The position numbers and the translations under genes are program-made. From Bacillota bacterium (GTDB taxonomy: Bacteria > Bacillota > Clostridia > Oscillospirales > Oscillospiraceae): a stretch of DNA of 64,000 nucleotides. Positions within the stretch are counted from its first letter, which is position 1, and each line of letters starts with the position of its first letter. Of this stretch, positions 43,101-51,943 are shown in pieces. The notes under the pieces were generated by a model. The model was not told the DNA's origin. It did no database searches and saw only the letters and a program-made list of their open reading frames with translations. The stretch covers positions 372,001 to 436,000 of the forward strand of contig JAEWKA010000008.1 in assembly GCA_023386265.1 (NCBI GenBank), read 5' to 3'.

Positions 43101-43886
43101 ATTAAACTCAATTGCAAGTACATTGCTGTTTTTTTCGCTGTCCCATGTGTAATAGGGAGAACACTTTCTGCCGAGCGCGAACGCCGACGCCATGCTCAGA
43201 AGCTCCGCTTCAAATTCGTCGCCGTAGGAAATGTTGTCGCTGTAATCGACGCGCGCAAGCTCATTATCCGTATAGTAGTCCTTGAAGGCGACGCCGAGCT
43301 TATCCGCTATTGCGGCAAAAGCCTCGACGGCCTCGTACATCGTAACGGGGTTTCCGGTAAAATTCGTCATTAGCCCGTTTTCGATAACAAATTCCGCAGC
43401 ATTTCCTGCGCCGGTGAAATGAGTAGTATCAGAGCCGTAAATGGTATACAGTGCGTTTGCGAAATTGGCGCAGTCCACGGCGTCGACCTTGCGCTTCATT
43501 TCGACCCAGCGAACGGTCTTACCGCCGTATGTGACATCAAGTTTCAGCCCGTCCGTGTCGGGAAGTCCGTATACAAAAGTTGAATCGTTTCCCGCTTCGT
43601 AATGGATAGACGTGCCCACAGGCGTACCGATGTATTCATCGCCGTTTTGCTCCTTCATAATTTTATACAGCGTGAACACGTAGCCGTCTGCCTCAAGGTC
43701 GCTCTTGCCGATTTCAATAGCCGCGCTTGAGTAGTCGCCGACGACTGTCGGGAAAAGCCATTCCCCGCTCGTCTCTAGCCGTATCATGCTTTCAGAACCT
43801 GCGGAAATATCGGCATTGTAAGCCGTTAGCCCCGAGATATCCACTTTTCCATTCAGATACATTCCGAGGCTATAAATAACCGTCAT
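40182..43886 (-). CDS. Large repeat-rich surface-like protein without signal peptide
   Basis: 1234 residues, not recognised as a named family. It is rich in Asn, Thr, Asp and Gly with many beta-strand patterns of the right-handed helix type. Two helical insertions (about residues 135-240 and 870-970) contain FVIENGLM and FLIENGVISNG elements that resemble degenerate SLH repeats. The start lacks a signal peptide, has an in-frame TAG four codons upstream and only a weak ribosome-binding site. The C-terminus runs into an in-frame continuation after the stop. Hence it may be a truncated or decaying surface protein rather than an intact gene; codon use still looks coding. Confidence 0.65.
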   Translation of the reverse strand: MTVIYSLGMYLNGKVDISGLTAYNADISAGSESMIRLETSGEWLFPTVVGDYSSAAIEIGKSDLEADGYVFTLYKIMKEQNGDEYIGTPVGTSIHYEAGNDSTFVYGLPDTDGLKLDVTYGGKTVRWVEMKRKVDAVDCANFANALYTIYGSDTTHFTGAGNAAEFVIENGLMTNFTGNPVTMYEAVEAFAAIADKLGVAFKDYYTDNELARVDYSDNISYGDEFEAELLSMASAFALGRKCSPYYTWDSEKNSNVLAIEFNGQDTIGRTKMDSNNNTELSILLEAFKTACEDGVYIGDSPKFMDATFEGAVSMTTGKSLWSNIEFSNCSFDTAESLELNIKSDHGLNVNFSDDCTYSGTADLTINLAPVTTTEQYKTEDVNLNNLPSGTAINSTYVRFYADCRTSEGTLKINGATITALNFDNIDGLGHAYPNHFFVAGIWFDEYGAGLKAQTLGFSGGVASLNVPAACTTKFGAFNVGDDCPYDVSLSIDGGWTPNYDCGLSLRNHSAHALKLTGNVTGGTGTDESDPAYTYLDLNLYGNVDVKDVTVSGNYYFVTGHWSEIDQNFILGDKNIVVIYDKDNDSGKNFAFNIANKTNSLETGVVLYFALGAEKNVTINGFSGIAMTEDFKISLGSGLTALYSDETFGDYTLSLNNLNDATEAWDTLPYNVDTTTVPGKILLLPSTPLTVPFNVLLSVKYTDPVTSDGDDSRTFNVLWSYSGEESGEVTVDTAEELTAALADDNINKIFINSNIALSRKDGQPTTYEFNKDVVIKEGIMLTVDEGVTLDIAQDHGIAANGVLSALGIVNVYGWLDGGDDWGSHVKTMGTGIINTYASLEDFAVGLYNRYGVDYGLLNSAAKDIYKGCYAEDYFINENSAAGIAAINFLIENGVISNGATNINGWMKLPYSAMMEMLGSLADAIEVKNPSLPEITGYGVENLADTAYLCNTENSSNFNILLGSFAESVGTIEIASAVEYTPGLYNYRLSLYKTYSSDVTVNYAVGESDLILFMNCTFNSDLIIYGGTGLSSDEIRLLNCTINGDIIVKDDDGNTNVYFDGSTETKTIITSPNAYSYDQYFITSDAMISMDVNNNIIYTYSCIKNGNVGSEVVSYDQLDKGTLYFAKNYAANGAILTGAAYSGSSYYSALYTGLTAITCSGGKLSFTGATSGSNTLNGSTVIYLCRVTSAGTTVSQITVDTIDYLNFSASTDKVYLIYNSYSDHTIAAAYIYKIDG

Positions 43887-44209
43887 AATATTCCGCTATA
43901 TGATGTAATTGAAATTAAAATACACAACCTATTGAAATTCAAAACGTGAGTGATCCCCCCGATAGAACATTCAATTGTGAATTTTATATTCTATGATTGG
44001 ATGAGGTATTTTGCCGAAAAGAAGAATAATGCGCCAGCATTTTACAAAGAATATGATTGCTTGGAATATGTGACAGTAACATCAAGTCTGGCGGCGCGGC
44101 CACTCAAACGGTTTATGCCCTGTTTCCCCCCGACTTGCGTACACCGAAGACATAAGCATTGGCTCCGCCGAGAATTAAATTTGCGCATCAGCCGCATGGG
44201 AGGTTTTTT
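43887..44209. other. Divergent gap between the surface-like gene and spoVT
   Basis: 323 bases. A direct repeat ATTGAAATT lies at 43908-43916 and 43931-43939. The sequence is AT-rich on the left and GC-rich on the right. No clear sigma-A or sigma-G promoter was found. An 87-codon plus-strand frame here starts at a GTG without Shine-Dalgarno and has no recognisable content. Confidence 0.4.
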
Positions 44210-44749
44210 ATGAAAGCAACAGGAATTGTACGCCGGATCGACGATCTGGGCAGAGTTGTCATACCGAAGGAGATCCGCCGAACGCTGCGCATCAGGGATG
44301 GCGACCCACTGGAGATTTACACTGAAAAAGACGGAGAGGTCATTTTTAAAAAGTATTCGCCCGTTGGCGAACTTTCGGATTTCGCAGCCCAAATCTGCGA
44401 GGCGCTTTATAAATCGGGCGATTGCGTCGCCGCGGTCTGCGACAGGGACACGGTAATAGCCTGCGCGGGAGTCCCGAAGAAAGAGCTCGTTGACAAAAGG
44501 ATAAGTGGCGGACTGACAGACATCATGGATTCGCGCAAGATTTACGCGGCAATGCAGAAGACAGACATCCCGTTTGCCGAGGGCGATGAAATGCTCTTTG
44601 TCTCCGTGGCCGCGCCAATAGTCGCCGAAGGCGACATCATGGGCTGCGTGGTCTTTGCCGCAAAGCCGGGCTCACCCGAGCCGACCGAGGTACAGGTTAA
44701 GCTTGCCGTTACGGTCGCAAGCTTCCTCGGTAAGCAAATGGAAGGCTAA
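44210..44749 (+). CDS. spoVT: Stage V sporulation regulator SpoVT
   Basis: 179 residues, the length of Bacillus SpoVT (178). The N-terminal AbrB-type swapped-hairpin DNA-binding domain (MKATGIVRRIDDLGRVVIPK) is nearly identical to SpoVT/AbrB consensus; the C-terminal half is the GAF-like domain (about 55-175). SpoVT tunes sigma-G genes in the forespore and affects spore germination. GGGAGG precedes the ATG at 44210. It indicates a spore-forming organism. Followed by a terminator. Confidence 0.94.
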   Translation: MKATGIVRRIDDLGRVVIPKEIRRTLRIRDGDPLEIYTEKDGEVIFKKYSPVGELSDFAAQICEALYKSGDCVAAVCDRDTVIACAGVPKKELVDKRISGGLTDIMDSRKIYAAMQKTDIPFAEGDEMLFVSVAAPIVAEGDIMGCVVFAAKPGSPEPTEVQVKLAVTVASFLGKQMEG

Positions 44750-44777
44750 ACGGATTCTCCACCCCTCAGTAAATCAA

Positions 44778-44822
44778 AAAGCACTGCCGTGGCTTACACA
44801 AAACCCGGCAGTGCTTTATTTT
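44778..44822 (+). terminator. Terminator after spoVT
   Basis: AAAGCACTGCCG (44778-44789) and its complement (44806-44817) form a 12-bp stem followed by TTTATTTTAT. Confidence 0.85.
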
Positions 44823-44935
44823 ATATTGAGCATTATGATATAATTCAAAAATAAATTTCCTAACGCGAAATAAAATCTTAGCGTTACTTCATCTAATATG
44901 TGAAATCGCCATAAAACACAGGAAGGGGCAATTCT

Positions 44936-45418
44936 TTGAACGAAAATGAATTCGCCGCACAAATCCAGGCTCAGAGGAGCGGACTTTACCGAACCGCATA
45001 TATGTATCTCGGTTCTGAAGCCGCCGCGCTGGACGCCGTGGACGAGGCTGTATACAAGGGGCTCCTGTCCTTCAAAAAGCTCCGCGAACCGGAATATTTC
45101 GGTACCTGGATGATGCGCATACTTATAAACGAATGCAAAACCGAACTGAGACGCAGGAAATGCACTCTAGCCGTACCCGAACTGCCGGAGGCAGCTGTCG
45201 AAGTGTTTGATGCTCTTCCTATAAGAGACGCGGTTTCAAGGCTTCCAAAGGAGCTGAAGGAACCGATAATCCTGCGCTATTTCTCGGGATTTACAACAGC
45301 CGAAACCGCCGCGGCTTTGAAGCTACCGCAAGGCACGGCCGCAACACGTCTGCGCCGTGCGCTGAAGCTGCTCAGGCTCAATTTTTCGGAGGAGGAAGTA
45401 TTTGATGGATCGAAATGA
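44936..45418 (+). CDS. ECF-type RNA polymerase sigma factor
   Basis: 160 residues. Region 2 (about 15-75: RTAYMYLGSEAAALDAVDEAV, EPEYFGTWMMRILINEC) and region 4 (about 105-150: LPKELKEPIILRYFSGFTT, TAATRLRRALKLL) are typical of SigV-like ECF sigma factors. The start is TTG, with GGAAGGGG six bases upstream; no nearby ATG fits. It overlaps the next gene, which encodes the probable anti-sigma factor. Its target promoters are unknown. Confidence 0.93.
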   Translation: MNENEFAAQIQAQRSGLYRTAYMYLGSEAAALDAVDEAVYKGLLSFKKLREPEYFGTWMMRILINECKTELRRRKCTLAVPELPEAAVEVFDALPIRDAVSRLPKELKEPIILRYFSGFTTAETAAALKLPQGTAATRLRRALKLLRLNFSEEEVFDGSK

Positions 45419-46811
45419 AGAATATAAAAGCCTCCTCGAGGAGCTCGACGAGACACCGCTGAAGCTGGACTTCACTTTTGAGCGGGCGCTTCAAAAGCGC
45501 CGAGAGCATCGACATCATGTGCATAAGGCGGTTTTTGCGCCTATGGGGACGTTTGCCGCGGTATTCGCCGTTTTCGTGCTGCTTGTCAATGTCTCGCCGA
45601 CCTTTGCCTACGCCGCAGGGCGCGTTCCGGTGCTGCGTGATTTGGCAAAGTTCGTGGCAATGTCGTCCTCGCTCTCCGCTGCCGTCGAGAATGAATATGT
45701 TCAACCGATGGATCAGGAGCAGACCGCAAACGGAATAACAGCAAAAATCGAATACGTCATTGTCGACCAGAAGCAGCTAAACATTTTTTACACTCTGGAT
45801 TCCGAAGTATATTCCGCTATGGATGCGACTCCCGATCTTCGAGGCGCGGACGGCGAATATTTGAATGGATGCAGTATAGGCTCCGGCGGCTGGGATGTCG
45901 AAAACGGAAAGCTGCGGAAAATTACCGTTGATTTTTCCTCCGGCACCATGCCTGATACAGTAATGCTTAGACTGAAAATACGAGACAACGGAGCATTGAC
46001 AAAAGAAGCTACCGCTCCGCCCTCTGATGCCAATGTCCTCACCGAATACGAGTACGAAGAGCCAGTTTTCATAGCGGAACTCAATTTCACTCTCAAACTT
46101 GACCCGAATTTTACAGAAAAAGGCGAGAGGATCGAGCTAAACAAGAGCTTTGCTCTCGACGGTCAGATTTTTACTCTTACAGCCGCAGAGATTTATCCTA
46201 CACATATGCGCTTCACCTTTGACGACAGCGAGAGGAACACTGCGTGGATGGTAGGTCTTGAATTCTACGTCGAAAACGAAAAAGGCGAGCGTTTTGAGGG
46301 GATTTCAAACGGGATCACGGCATTCGGAAAGCTCGATAGTCCGATGATGGCAACTTATATGCTTGAAAGTGCATTTTTCTCAAACAGTAAACACCTCACC
46401 TTGCACATAACAAATGTAGTCTGGCTTGATAAAGATATGGAAAAGGTCCGCGTCGATCTTGAAAACAAAACGTTGGAGTCCTATCCTGCCGGCGTTAAAT
46501 TCGAACTGGCCACTCGAAAGACAAACGGCTGGGTTGTCGTCTTCTCCGCGCCGGTAATTAAAGAAAATTCCGCTTATCAGCTATGGGGATGGTCATATTT
46601 CGACTCTGAAGACAAAGAGCATGATTTGAACGGAATGTCTTCGTCCGATGGTGGATATTACGACTTTGAAAAGAATGTTTTTGTAGAGCTGCCCGGCAGG
46701 TTCATTGAACAGTTTAATCTTATCAACTACCCCTATGATGAGATATGGCTCTGCCCTTCATATTCCAGCCGCGTTATGCTTGATACTCCCATAAACATCG
46801 AAATTAAATAG
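45405..46811 (+). CDS. Membrane-anchored anti-sigma factor, DUF4179-like
   Basis: 468 residues. A cytoplasmic segment (1-45) with coiled-coil-like charge is followed by one transmembrane span (about 47-68) and a long extracytoplasmic domain of beta-type pattern. This is the layout of DUF4179 anti-sigma proteins paired with ECF sigma factors in Firmicutes: the cytoplasmic piece would hold the sigma factor at the membrane until a signal arrives. GGAGGAGG lies about eight bases before the ATG at 45405, inside the sigma gene. Signal unknown. Confidence 0.85.
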   Translation: MDRNEEYKSLLEELDETPLKLDFTFERALQKRREHRHHVHKAVFAPMGTFAAVFAVFVLLVNVSPTFAYAAGRVPVLRDLAKFVAMSSSLSAAVENEYVQPMDQEQTANGITAKIEYVIVDQKQLNIFYTLDSEVYSAMDATPDLRGADGEYLNGCSIGSGGWDVENGKLRKITVDFSSGTMPDTVMLRLKIRDNGALTKEATAPPSDANVLTEYEYEEPVFIAELNFTLKLDPNFTEKGERIELNKSFALDGQIFTLTAAEIYPTHMRFTFDDSERNTAWMVGLEFYVENEKGERFEGISNGITAFGKLDSPMMATYMLESAFFSNSKHLTLHITNVVWLDKDMEKVRVDLENKTLESYPAGVKFELATRKTNGWVVVFSAPVIKENSAYQLWGWSYFDSEDKEHDLNGMSSSDGGYYDFEKNVFVELPGRFIEQFNLINYPYDEIWLCPSYSSRVMLDTPINIEIK

Positions 46812-46814
46812 CAA

Positions 46815-46848
46815 AAACGACCGTTTCTCGCTTGAGAAACGGTCGTTT
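46815..46848. terminator. Bidirectional terminator between anti-sigma gene and polC
   Basis: A perfect 15-bp stem AAACGACCGTTTCTC (46815-46829) and complement (46834-46848), GCTT loop, with T-rich ends both ways. Confidence 0.88.
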
Positions 46849-46852
46849 CTTA

Positions 46853-49800
46853 TCAGAACAGGCTCATCTGACTCGTGTCCGGCATATCGCCCAGTGCGCC
46901 CAGCTCCTTGAGCTGCTGCATATGCGTCTGGCTGACCTTCGGGCAGGCGCCCATGACCTCTTCGACCGATATAAATTGCCTTCCGCTCTCGCGGCACTTC
47001 ACAAGATCGTTCGCCGCCGCCTCGCCCAGACCCGCTATTGCGATAAAAGGCGGAATTAGTGACGTCCCGTCGATAACGAACCTCGTCGCCTCGGACTTAT
47101 AGAGATTAATGCGCTCAAAATCAAAGCCCCTTAGATAAAACTCATAAACCGCTTCGAGCGTCGTCAAAGTATCCTCGTTCTTTTTGCTTGCGGCAGGATC
47201 GTTTTTTATTTCCTTTATCTTTTTGCGGACGGGCTCGATGCCCTTAGTCATCAGTACCGCGTCAAAGCTGTCGCTCCGGCGGTAAAAATAGCAACTGTAA
47301 TAAGCCATCGGATAGTGCACCTTGAAAAACGCTATACGAAACGCCATCATGACATAGGCTACCGCATGTGCCTTCGGGAAAAGGTACTGAATCTTACGGC
47401 AGGACTCGATGTACCAGTCCGGTACGCCGAGCTGCTGCATTTCCTCAACTATTCCCTCCGGCCAAGGCTTACCCTTGTGGATTGCACCCTTTCGTACGGC
47501 CTCCATAAACTTGAACGCCTTTTTAGGGTCCATCCCCTTCGAAATAAGGTAAAGCATAATATCGTCGCGGCAGCCGACGGTTTCCTTAACAGTAGCGGTA
47601 CCCGAAAGCACCAGTTCTCTTATGTTGCCCGCCCAAACATCCGTGCCGTGCGAAAAGCCTGAAAGCCGAACCAGCGTATCAAAATCCTTGGGATTTGTGT
47701 CCACCAGCATTTGTCTAGTGAAGCCTGTTCCGAATTCCGGTATTCCGATTGTGCCCGTTTTGCCGATAATGGGGTCGTCCTCGGGAAGTCCGAGAGGCTT
47801 CGGCGAGCAGAATATGCCCATTGTATCAGGGTCGTCCAGTGAAATGTGTCTTGCGTTTTCCCCGGTCAAATCCTCGAGCATCTTTATCATAGTCGGGTCG
47901 TCGTGCCCGAGCTCATCGAGCTTTAATAGATTTGCCTCCATGCTGTGATATTCGAAGTGGGTCGTAATAATATCACTTTCGGGGTCGTCCGCAGGGTGCT
48001 GGACTGGGCAGAAATCCGTAACATCCATGTCCTGCGGAATAATGACGAGTCCGCCGGGATGCTGACCTGTCGTGCGCTTCACGCCTACGCAGCCCTGAGC
48101 GAGACGGTTCTCCTCCGCCTTTGTAACCTTTCTGCCCTGCTCGTTCAAGTAGTTCTTGACGTAGCCGAAGGCTGTCTTTTCAGCGAGTGTGCTGATAGTT
48201 CCCGCCTTGAAAACGTGGTCGCGCCCAAAAAGCTCCTCGGTGTATTTGTGCGCGCGTGACTGGTATTCTCCGGAGAAGTTGAGGTCGATATCCGGCACCT
48301 TGTCTCCACCGAAGCCCAAAAAGGTCTCGAACGGAATGTCAAAGCCGTCCTTTCCGAGCTTTTCCCCACATACGGGGCAGATTTTATCGGGCATATCCGC
48401 TCCGCAGCCGTAGCCCTTTCCGCTCTCGAAATCAGTATATTTGCACTTGGGGCAGCGGTAATGCGCGGGCAGGGAGTTGACCTCCGTTATGCCTGACATG
48501 AAGGCGACTATTGAAGAACCGACGCTTCCGCGCGAGCCAACCAGATAGCCGGCGTCGAGGGAATTTGCGACCAGCTTTTGAGCCGACATATATATAACAT
48601 CGTATTGACAGCTTATAATGTCGTGAAGCTCCGTTTCGACACGGATTTTCACGATTTCGGGCGGGGTATCACCGTAGAGCTCATGCATACGGTCGTAAAC
48701 CAGCTTCTGAAGGTCCTTGGCGGAATTCTCGATTTTTGGAGCAAAGAGTTCCTTAGGCAGAAGCTCAATTTCGTCGCACAAATCGGCAATCGCTCTAGGG
48801 TTCGAAATAACGACTTCGCGGCACTTTTCCTCGCCCAGATAGGAAAATTCCTCAAGCATTTCGTCCGTAGTCTTGAAATAGAGCGGCAGGCTCTTGTCCG
48901 CGTCCGCAAAGCTCCGTCCAGCCAGCAGAATGTGCCTGAAAATCTCATGTTCGGGATCCAGAAAATGCACATCTCCTGTTGCGACAACGGGCTTATTGAA
49001 TTTCTCACCCAGTTCAATGACTCGGCGGTTGAAGCTGCGCAGATCTTCCTCGTTTTTCGCCGTGCCGTTTTCGAGCATAAACATATTGTTGCACAGAGGC
49101 TGAATCTCAAGGTAATCGTAAAGTGAGCAAAGCCTTTTAAGCTCCTCGTCGCTCTTGTGGTGACTAACTGCGTCAAAGACCTCGCCCGCCTCGCAGGCGG
49201 AACCGACTATGAGCCCCTCTCTGTATTGCAGCAGCAGACTTTTTGGAATTATCGGGTTCTTTTTGAAGTGCTCAAGATGCGATTTTGAAACTATCTCGTA
49301 GAGGTTTTTAAGCCCCTTTTTGTTCTTTACAAGGATGATAATGTGCTTCGTACGGCTTAGGCGATGGTTTGCTCCTCTCTCCGTCCGTGTGTATCCCTCA
49401 AGCTCAGAAAGCTTCGTAACACCGCGCTCTCCCAGCATTTTGACGAATTTCGCCATTATGCGACCGCAGGTCAGCGCATCATCGTCCGCTCTGTGATGGT
49501 TAAAATCGGGCAGTCCTAAACGTCCAGAAACGATATCCAGCTTAAAGCGCTTGAGGTCCGGCAGAAGGCTCTGCGCGAGAGTCAGAGTGTCCATATAGGT
49601 CGGCTCAAACTCGACTCCACTGCGCCTTGCCGCCGCTTTCATGAAGCCGATATCAAATTCTGCGTTGTGGGCTATGAGTGTGCGTTCTCCGGCAAATTTG
49701 ATGAAGCTCTTTAGCGCCTCGGCTTCCTCTGGAGCGTCAAAAACGTCTCTATCCGTGATGCCCGTGAGCTCAGTTATTTCACGCGGAATGGGCTTTCCTG

Positions 49801-50851
49801 GATTCACAAAGGTTTGAAATCGCGAAACGACCTCGCCGTCTTTCATAATAACGGCGCCAATCTCAGTCATGCGCTCAGTATTTACGTGAAGTCCCGTCGT
49901 TTCAATATCAAAGGCGCAGTACTCGTCCGAGAGCTCGCCCTCCGTCTCGCCGACTATGGCAAGCTTATCATCGACATCGTTTATATAGTAGCCTTCGACG
50001 CCATAAATTATCTTGATGCCGTGCTTTTTACCCGCGTGCCAGACCTCCGGAAAGGCCTGCGCTACCCCGTGGTCAGTAAACGCTATCGCGGGGTGACCCC
50101 ATTCGGCCGCGCGCTTAACCGCCTCCTCGGGGTCGGTCAATGCGTCAAGCGTTGAATAGCGCGTATGTAGGTGGAGCTCGACCCGTTTTTCCTCCGCTTT
50201 GTCCTCGCGTTTAGGTCTTGAGCCAAGAACTATGCTTTTTGGCTCAAGCGCGATGTCCTCGTCGTAACGGTTATAGGCCACATTCCCCGAAACTGTAACG
50301 TACATTCCCTTTTTTAGACTCTCAAGGCTCCCCCTGTCATCCCCGGGCTTGAAGTACTTCGAGACTCTGATTGAACCTGTGTTGTCGGTCATTTCAAAGC
50401 AAAGTACCCATGCCTTTGTCTTTGCGATTTCCCTGTTTTCTACGAAAAATATTTCGCCGCTAACAACGACAGATCCGGATTCTATGTTGAGGGTTTCCAT
50501 AGGAACGGGTATACCCTTTATCGCTCTGCCAAATATAACTTTTCCCGGGGCCGGCGCACTTTTACTCTTTTTTTCGCCGGTCTTTGCCGGTTTCTCATCG
50601 CGTGACGCCGAGCTTTTCGAACTCAGGGCAACCGAATTCAAGCCGTATTCCGCCGCTATGCGTCCCTCAATCGTATGTATCTCCGCAGGAATCGCGCTGC
50701 GCCGAAAAACGGCCGTTAAATTCATATGTAATTTTTCTTTGTTTACGGTCGCTTCCTTGATAAGCGCCCCGTCGAGCCCGCCGCACATATCCGAAAGATC
50801 AGCGCAAAACGGAAACATCTCCAAAAAGGGTATCTGATTGTCTTCGCTCAT
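46853..50851 (-). CDS. polC: DNA polymerase III alpha subunit PolC (Gram-positive type)
   Basis: 1332 residues; the main replicative polymerase of low-GC Gram-positives. In order: an N-terminal domain, an OB fold (about 105-210), a PHP domain split by the exonuclease (HLHTRYSTLDALT near 227; DIETTG at 315-320; HNAEFDIGFM), then the C-family polymerase with PDIDLNFSGEYQ and four zinc-binding cysteines (CPKCKYTDF, CPVCG). The C-terminus ends QMSLF, a beta-clamp-binding peptide. The start overlaps no gene but lies 9 bases after ispG; GGAG sits within the ispG end, a rather long spacing. It is the last gene of the pyrH-to-polC operon. Confidence 0.98.
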   Translation of the reverse strand: MSEDNQIPFLEMFPFCADLSDMCGGLDGALIKEATVNKEKLHMNLTAVFRRSAIPAEIHTIEGRIAAEYGLNSVALSSKSSASRDEKPAKTGEKKSKSAPAPGKVIFGRAIKGIPVPMETLNIESGSVVVSGEIFFVENREIAKTKAWVLCFEMTDNTGSIRVSKYFKPGDDRGSLESLKKGMYVTVSGNVAYNRYDEDIALEPKSIVLGSRPKREDKAEEKRVELHLHTRYSTLDALTDPEEAVKRAAEWGHPAIAFTDHGVAQAFPEVWHAGKKHGIKIIYGVEGYYINDVDDKLAIVGETEGELSDEYCAFDIETTGLHVNTERMTEIGAVIMKDGEVVSRFQTFVNPGKPIPREITELTGITDRDVFDAPEEAEALKSFIKFAGERTLIAHNAEFDIGFMKAAARRSGVEFEPTYMDTLTLAQSLLPDLKRFKLDIVSGRLGLPDFNHHRADDDALTCGRIMAKFVKMLGERGVTKLSELEGYTRTERGANHRLSRTKHIIILVKNKKGLKNLYEIVSKSHLEHFKKNPIIPKSLLLQYREGLIVGSACEAGEVFDAVSHHKSDEELKRLCSLYDYLEIQPLCNNMFMLENGTAKNEEDLRSFNRRVIELGEKFNKPVVATGDVHFLDPEHEIFRHILLAGRSFADADKSLPLYFKTTDEMLEEFSYLGEEKCREVVISNPRAIADLCDEIELLPKELFAPKIENSAKDLQKLVYDRMHELYGDTPPEIVKIRVETELHDIISCQYDVIYMSAQKLVANSLDAGYLVGSRGSVGSSIVAFMSGITEVNSLPAHYRCPKCKYTDFESGKGYGCGADMPDKICPVCGEKLGKDGFDIPFETFLGFGGDKVPDIDLNFSGEYQSRAHKYTEELFGRDHVFKAGTISTLAEKTAFGYVKNYLNEQGRKVTKAEENRLAQGCVGVKRTTGQHPGGLVIIPQDMDVTDFCPVQHPADDPESDIITTHFEYHSMEANLLKLDELGHDDPTMIKMLEDLTGENARHISLDDPDTMGIFCSPKPLGLPEDDPIIGKTGTIGIPEFGTGFTRQMLVDTNPKDFDTLVRLSGFSHGTDVWAGNIRELVLSGTATVKETVGCRDDIMLYLISKGMDPKKAFKFMEAVRKGAIHKGKPWPEGIVEEMQQLGVPDWYIESCRKIQYLFPKAHAVAYVMMAFRIAFFKVHYPMAYYSCYFYRRSDSFDAVLMTKGIEPVRKKIKEIKNDPAASKKNEDTLTTLEAVYEFYLRGFDFERINLYKSEATRFVIDGTSLIPPFIAIAGLGEAAANDLVKCRESGRQFISVEEVMGACPKVSQTHMQQLKELGALGDMPDTSQMSLF

Positions 50852-50860
50852 TTTAAGAAA

Positions 50861-51919
50861 CTAAACTCCTTTTTCCTCCTGCATTATGAGGTCAACAAGA
50901 GCCTCAGCAAGTTTTTCCTCCGGCACCTTCTTCACGATCTCGCCGTTTTTAAAAAGCACGCCCTCTCCCGCTCCTCCGGCAAGTCCGTAATCGGCCTCTC
51001 TCGCCTCGCCGGGTCCGTTTACAGCACATCCCATCACGGCCACTGTCAGAGGTTTTTTGAAATCGCGGAGAAGCTCCTCGACCTTATTTGCCGTTCCGAT
51101 GAGGTCTATATTCGTCCTGCCACAGGTCGGGCAGGAGATTATATCAACCCCGTCGCGTCTTAAGTCCACTGCCTTCAAAATAGCGATGCCCGCTTTCACT
51201 TCTTCCACGGGGTCTGCCGTGAGAGACACGCGCAACGTACTGCCGATACCGTCCATCAGCAGAGATCCGATGCCGGCAGCGGATTTCACGATACCCATAT
51301 ATGGCGTGCCTGTTTCCGTCACACCTAGGTGCAGGGGGTGTTCCGTCAAAACTGACAAGAGCCGGTAAGCTGTGACAGTATCCGCAACGCTCGAGGATTT
51401 GATGGAAATGCATATGTTATCAAAATTCAAATCTTCAAGAATACGTACGTGGCGCATAGCACTCTCGCAGAGGGCATCAGGCGTGCGGCCTAATTCCTCC
51501 AGCAGGTCCTTTTCGAGGCTCCCGCTATTCACGCCGATGCGTATAGGTATGCCATTTGCCTTACACGCATCCGCGACGAGCTTCACCTTCTCAAGCGAAC
51601 CTATGTTGCCGGGATTTATTCGTATCTTGTCAAAGCCTGCTTCAACCGCCGCAAGAGCTAGCTTATAGTCGAAATGTATGTCCGCGACAAGCGGCATTTT
51701 GCAGTTTTTTCTTATGTCAGGCAATGCGCGCGCGGCCTTCTCGTCGGGTACGGCAAGCCTCACTATCTCGCAGCCCGCGTTTTCAAGCGCCTCGATTTGC
51801 GCAAGGGTAGCGTCTATATCATCGGTCTTCGTATTGCACATTGACTGCACGGAAACTGGAAAGCCGTCGCCAATGTATTTATCTCTGACCCTGATTACCT
51901 TTGTTTTCTTCCTGTTCAC
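50861..51919 (-). CDS. ispG: 4-hydroxy-3-methylbut-2-en-1-yl diphosphate synthase IspG
   Basis: 352 residues. The sixth step of the MEP isoprenoid pathway, a [4Fe-4S] enzyme. The N-terminal TIM barrel starts SVQSMCNTKTDD and contains VADIHFDYKLA and KIRINPGNIGS; the cluster cysteines are in SCPTCGRT and MGCAVNGPGEA. With dxr two genes away, it shows the organism makes isoprenoids by the MEP route. It lies 24 bases after rseP. Confidence 0.97.
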   Translation of the reverse strand: MNRKKTKVIRVRDKYIGDGFPVSVQSMCNTKTDDIDATLAQIEALENAGCEIVRLAVPDEKAARALPDIRKNCKMPLVADIHFDYKLALAAVEAGFDKIRINPGNIGSLEKVKLVADACKANGIPIRIGVNSGSLEKDLLEELGRTPDALCESAMRHVRILEDLNFDNICISIKSSSVADTVTAYRLLSVLTEHPLHLGVTETGTPYMGIVKSAAGIGSLLMDGIGSTLRVSLTADPVEEVKAGIAILKAVDLRRDGVDIISCPTCGRTNIDLIGTANKVEELLRDFKKPLTVAVMGCAVNGPGEAREADYGLAGGAGEGVLFKNGEIVKKVPEEKLAEALVDLIMQEEKGV

Positions 51920-51943
51920 GTCACTTGCTCCTTCGGTCAGCCG

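Noticed and set aside
35026..43886. CRISPR array or tandem DNA repeats within the surface-protein genes
   Set aside because: The repeats are at protein level (SGGT, GLUG-like turns) and degenerate in DNA; no regular spacer pattern was seen.
43950..44213. 87-codon plus-strand frame before spoVT
   Set aside because: Starts with GTG without a ribosome-binding site, has no recognisable content and overlaps the spoVT start region.
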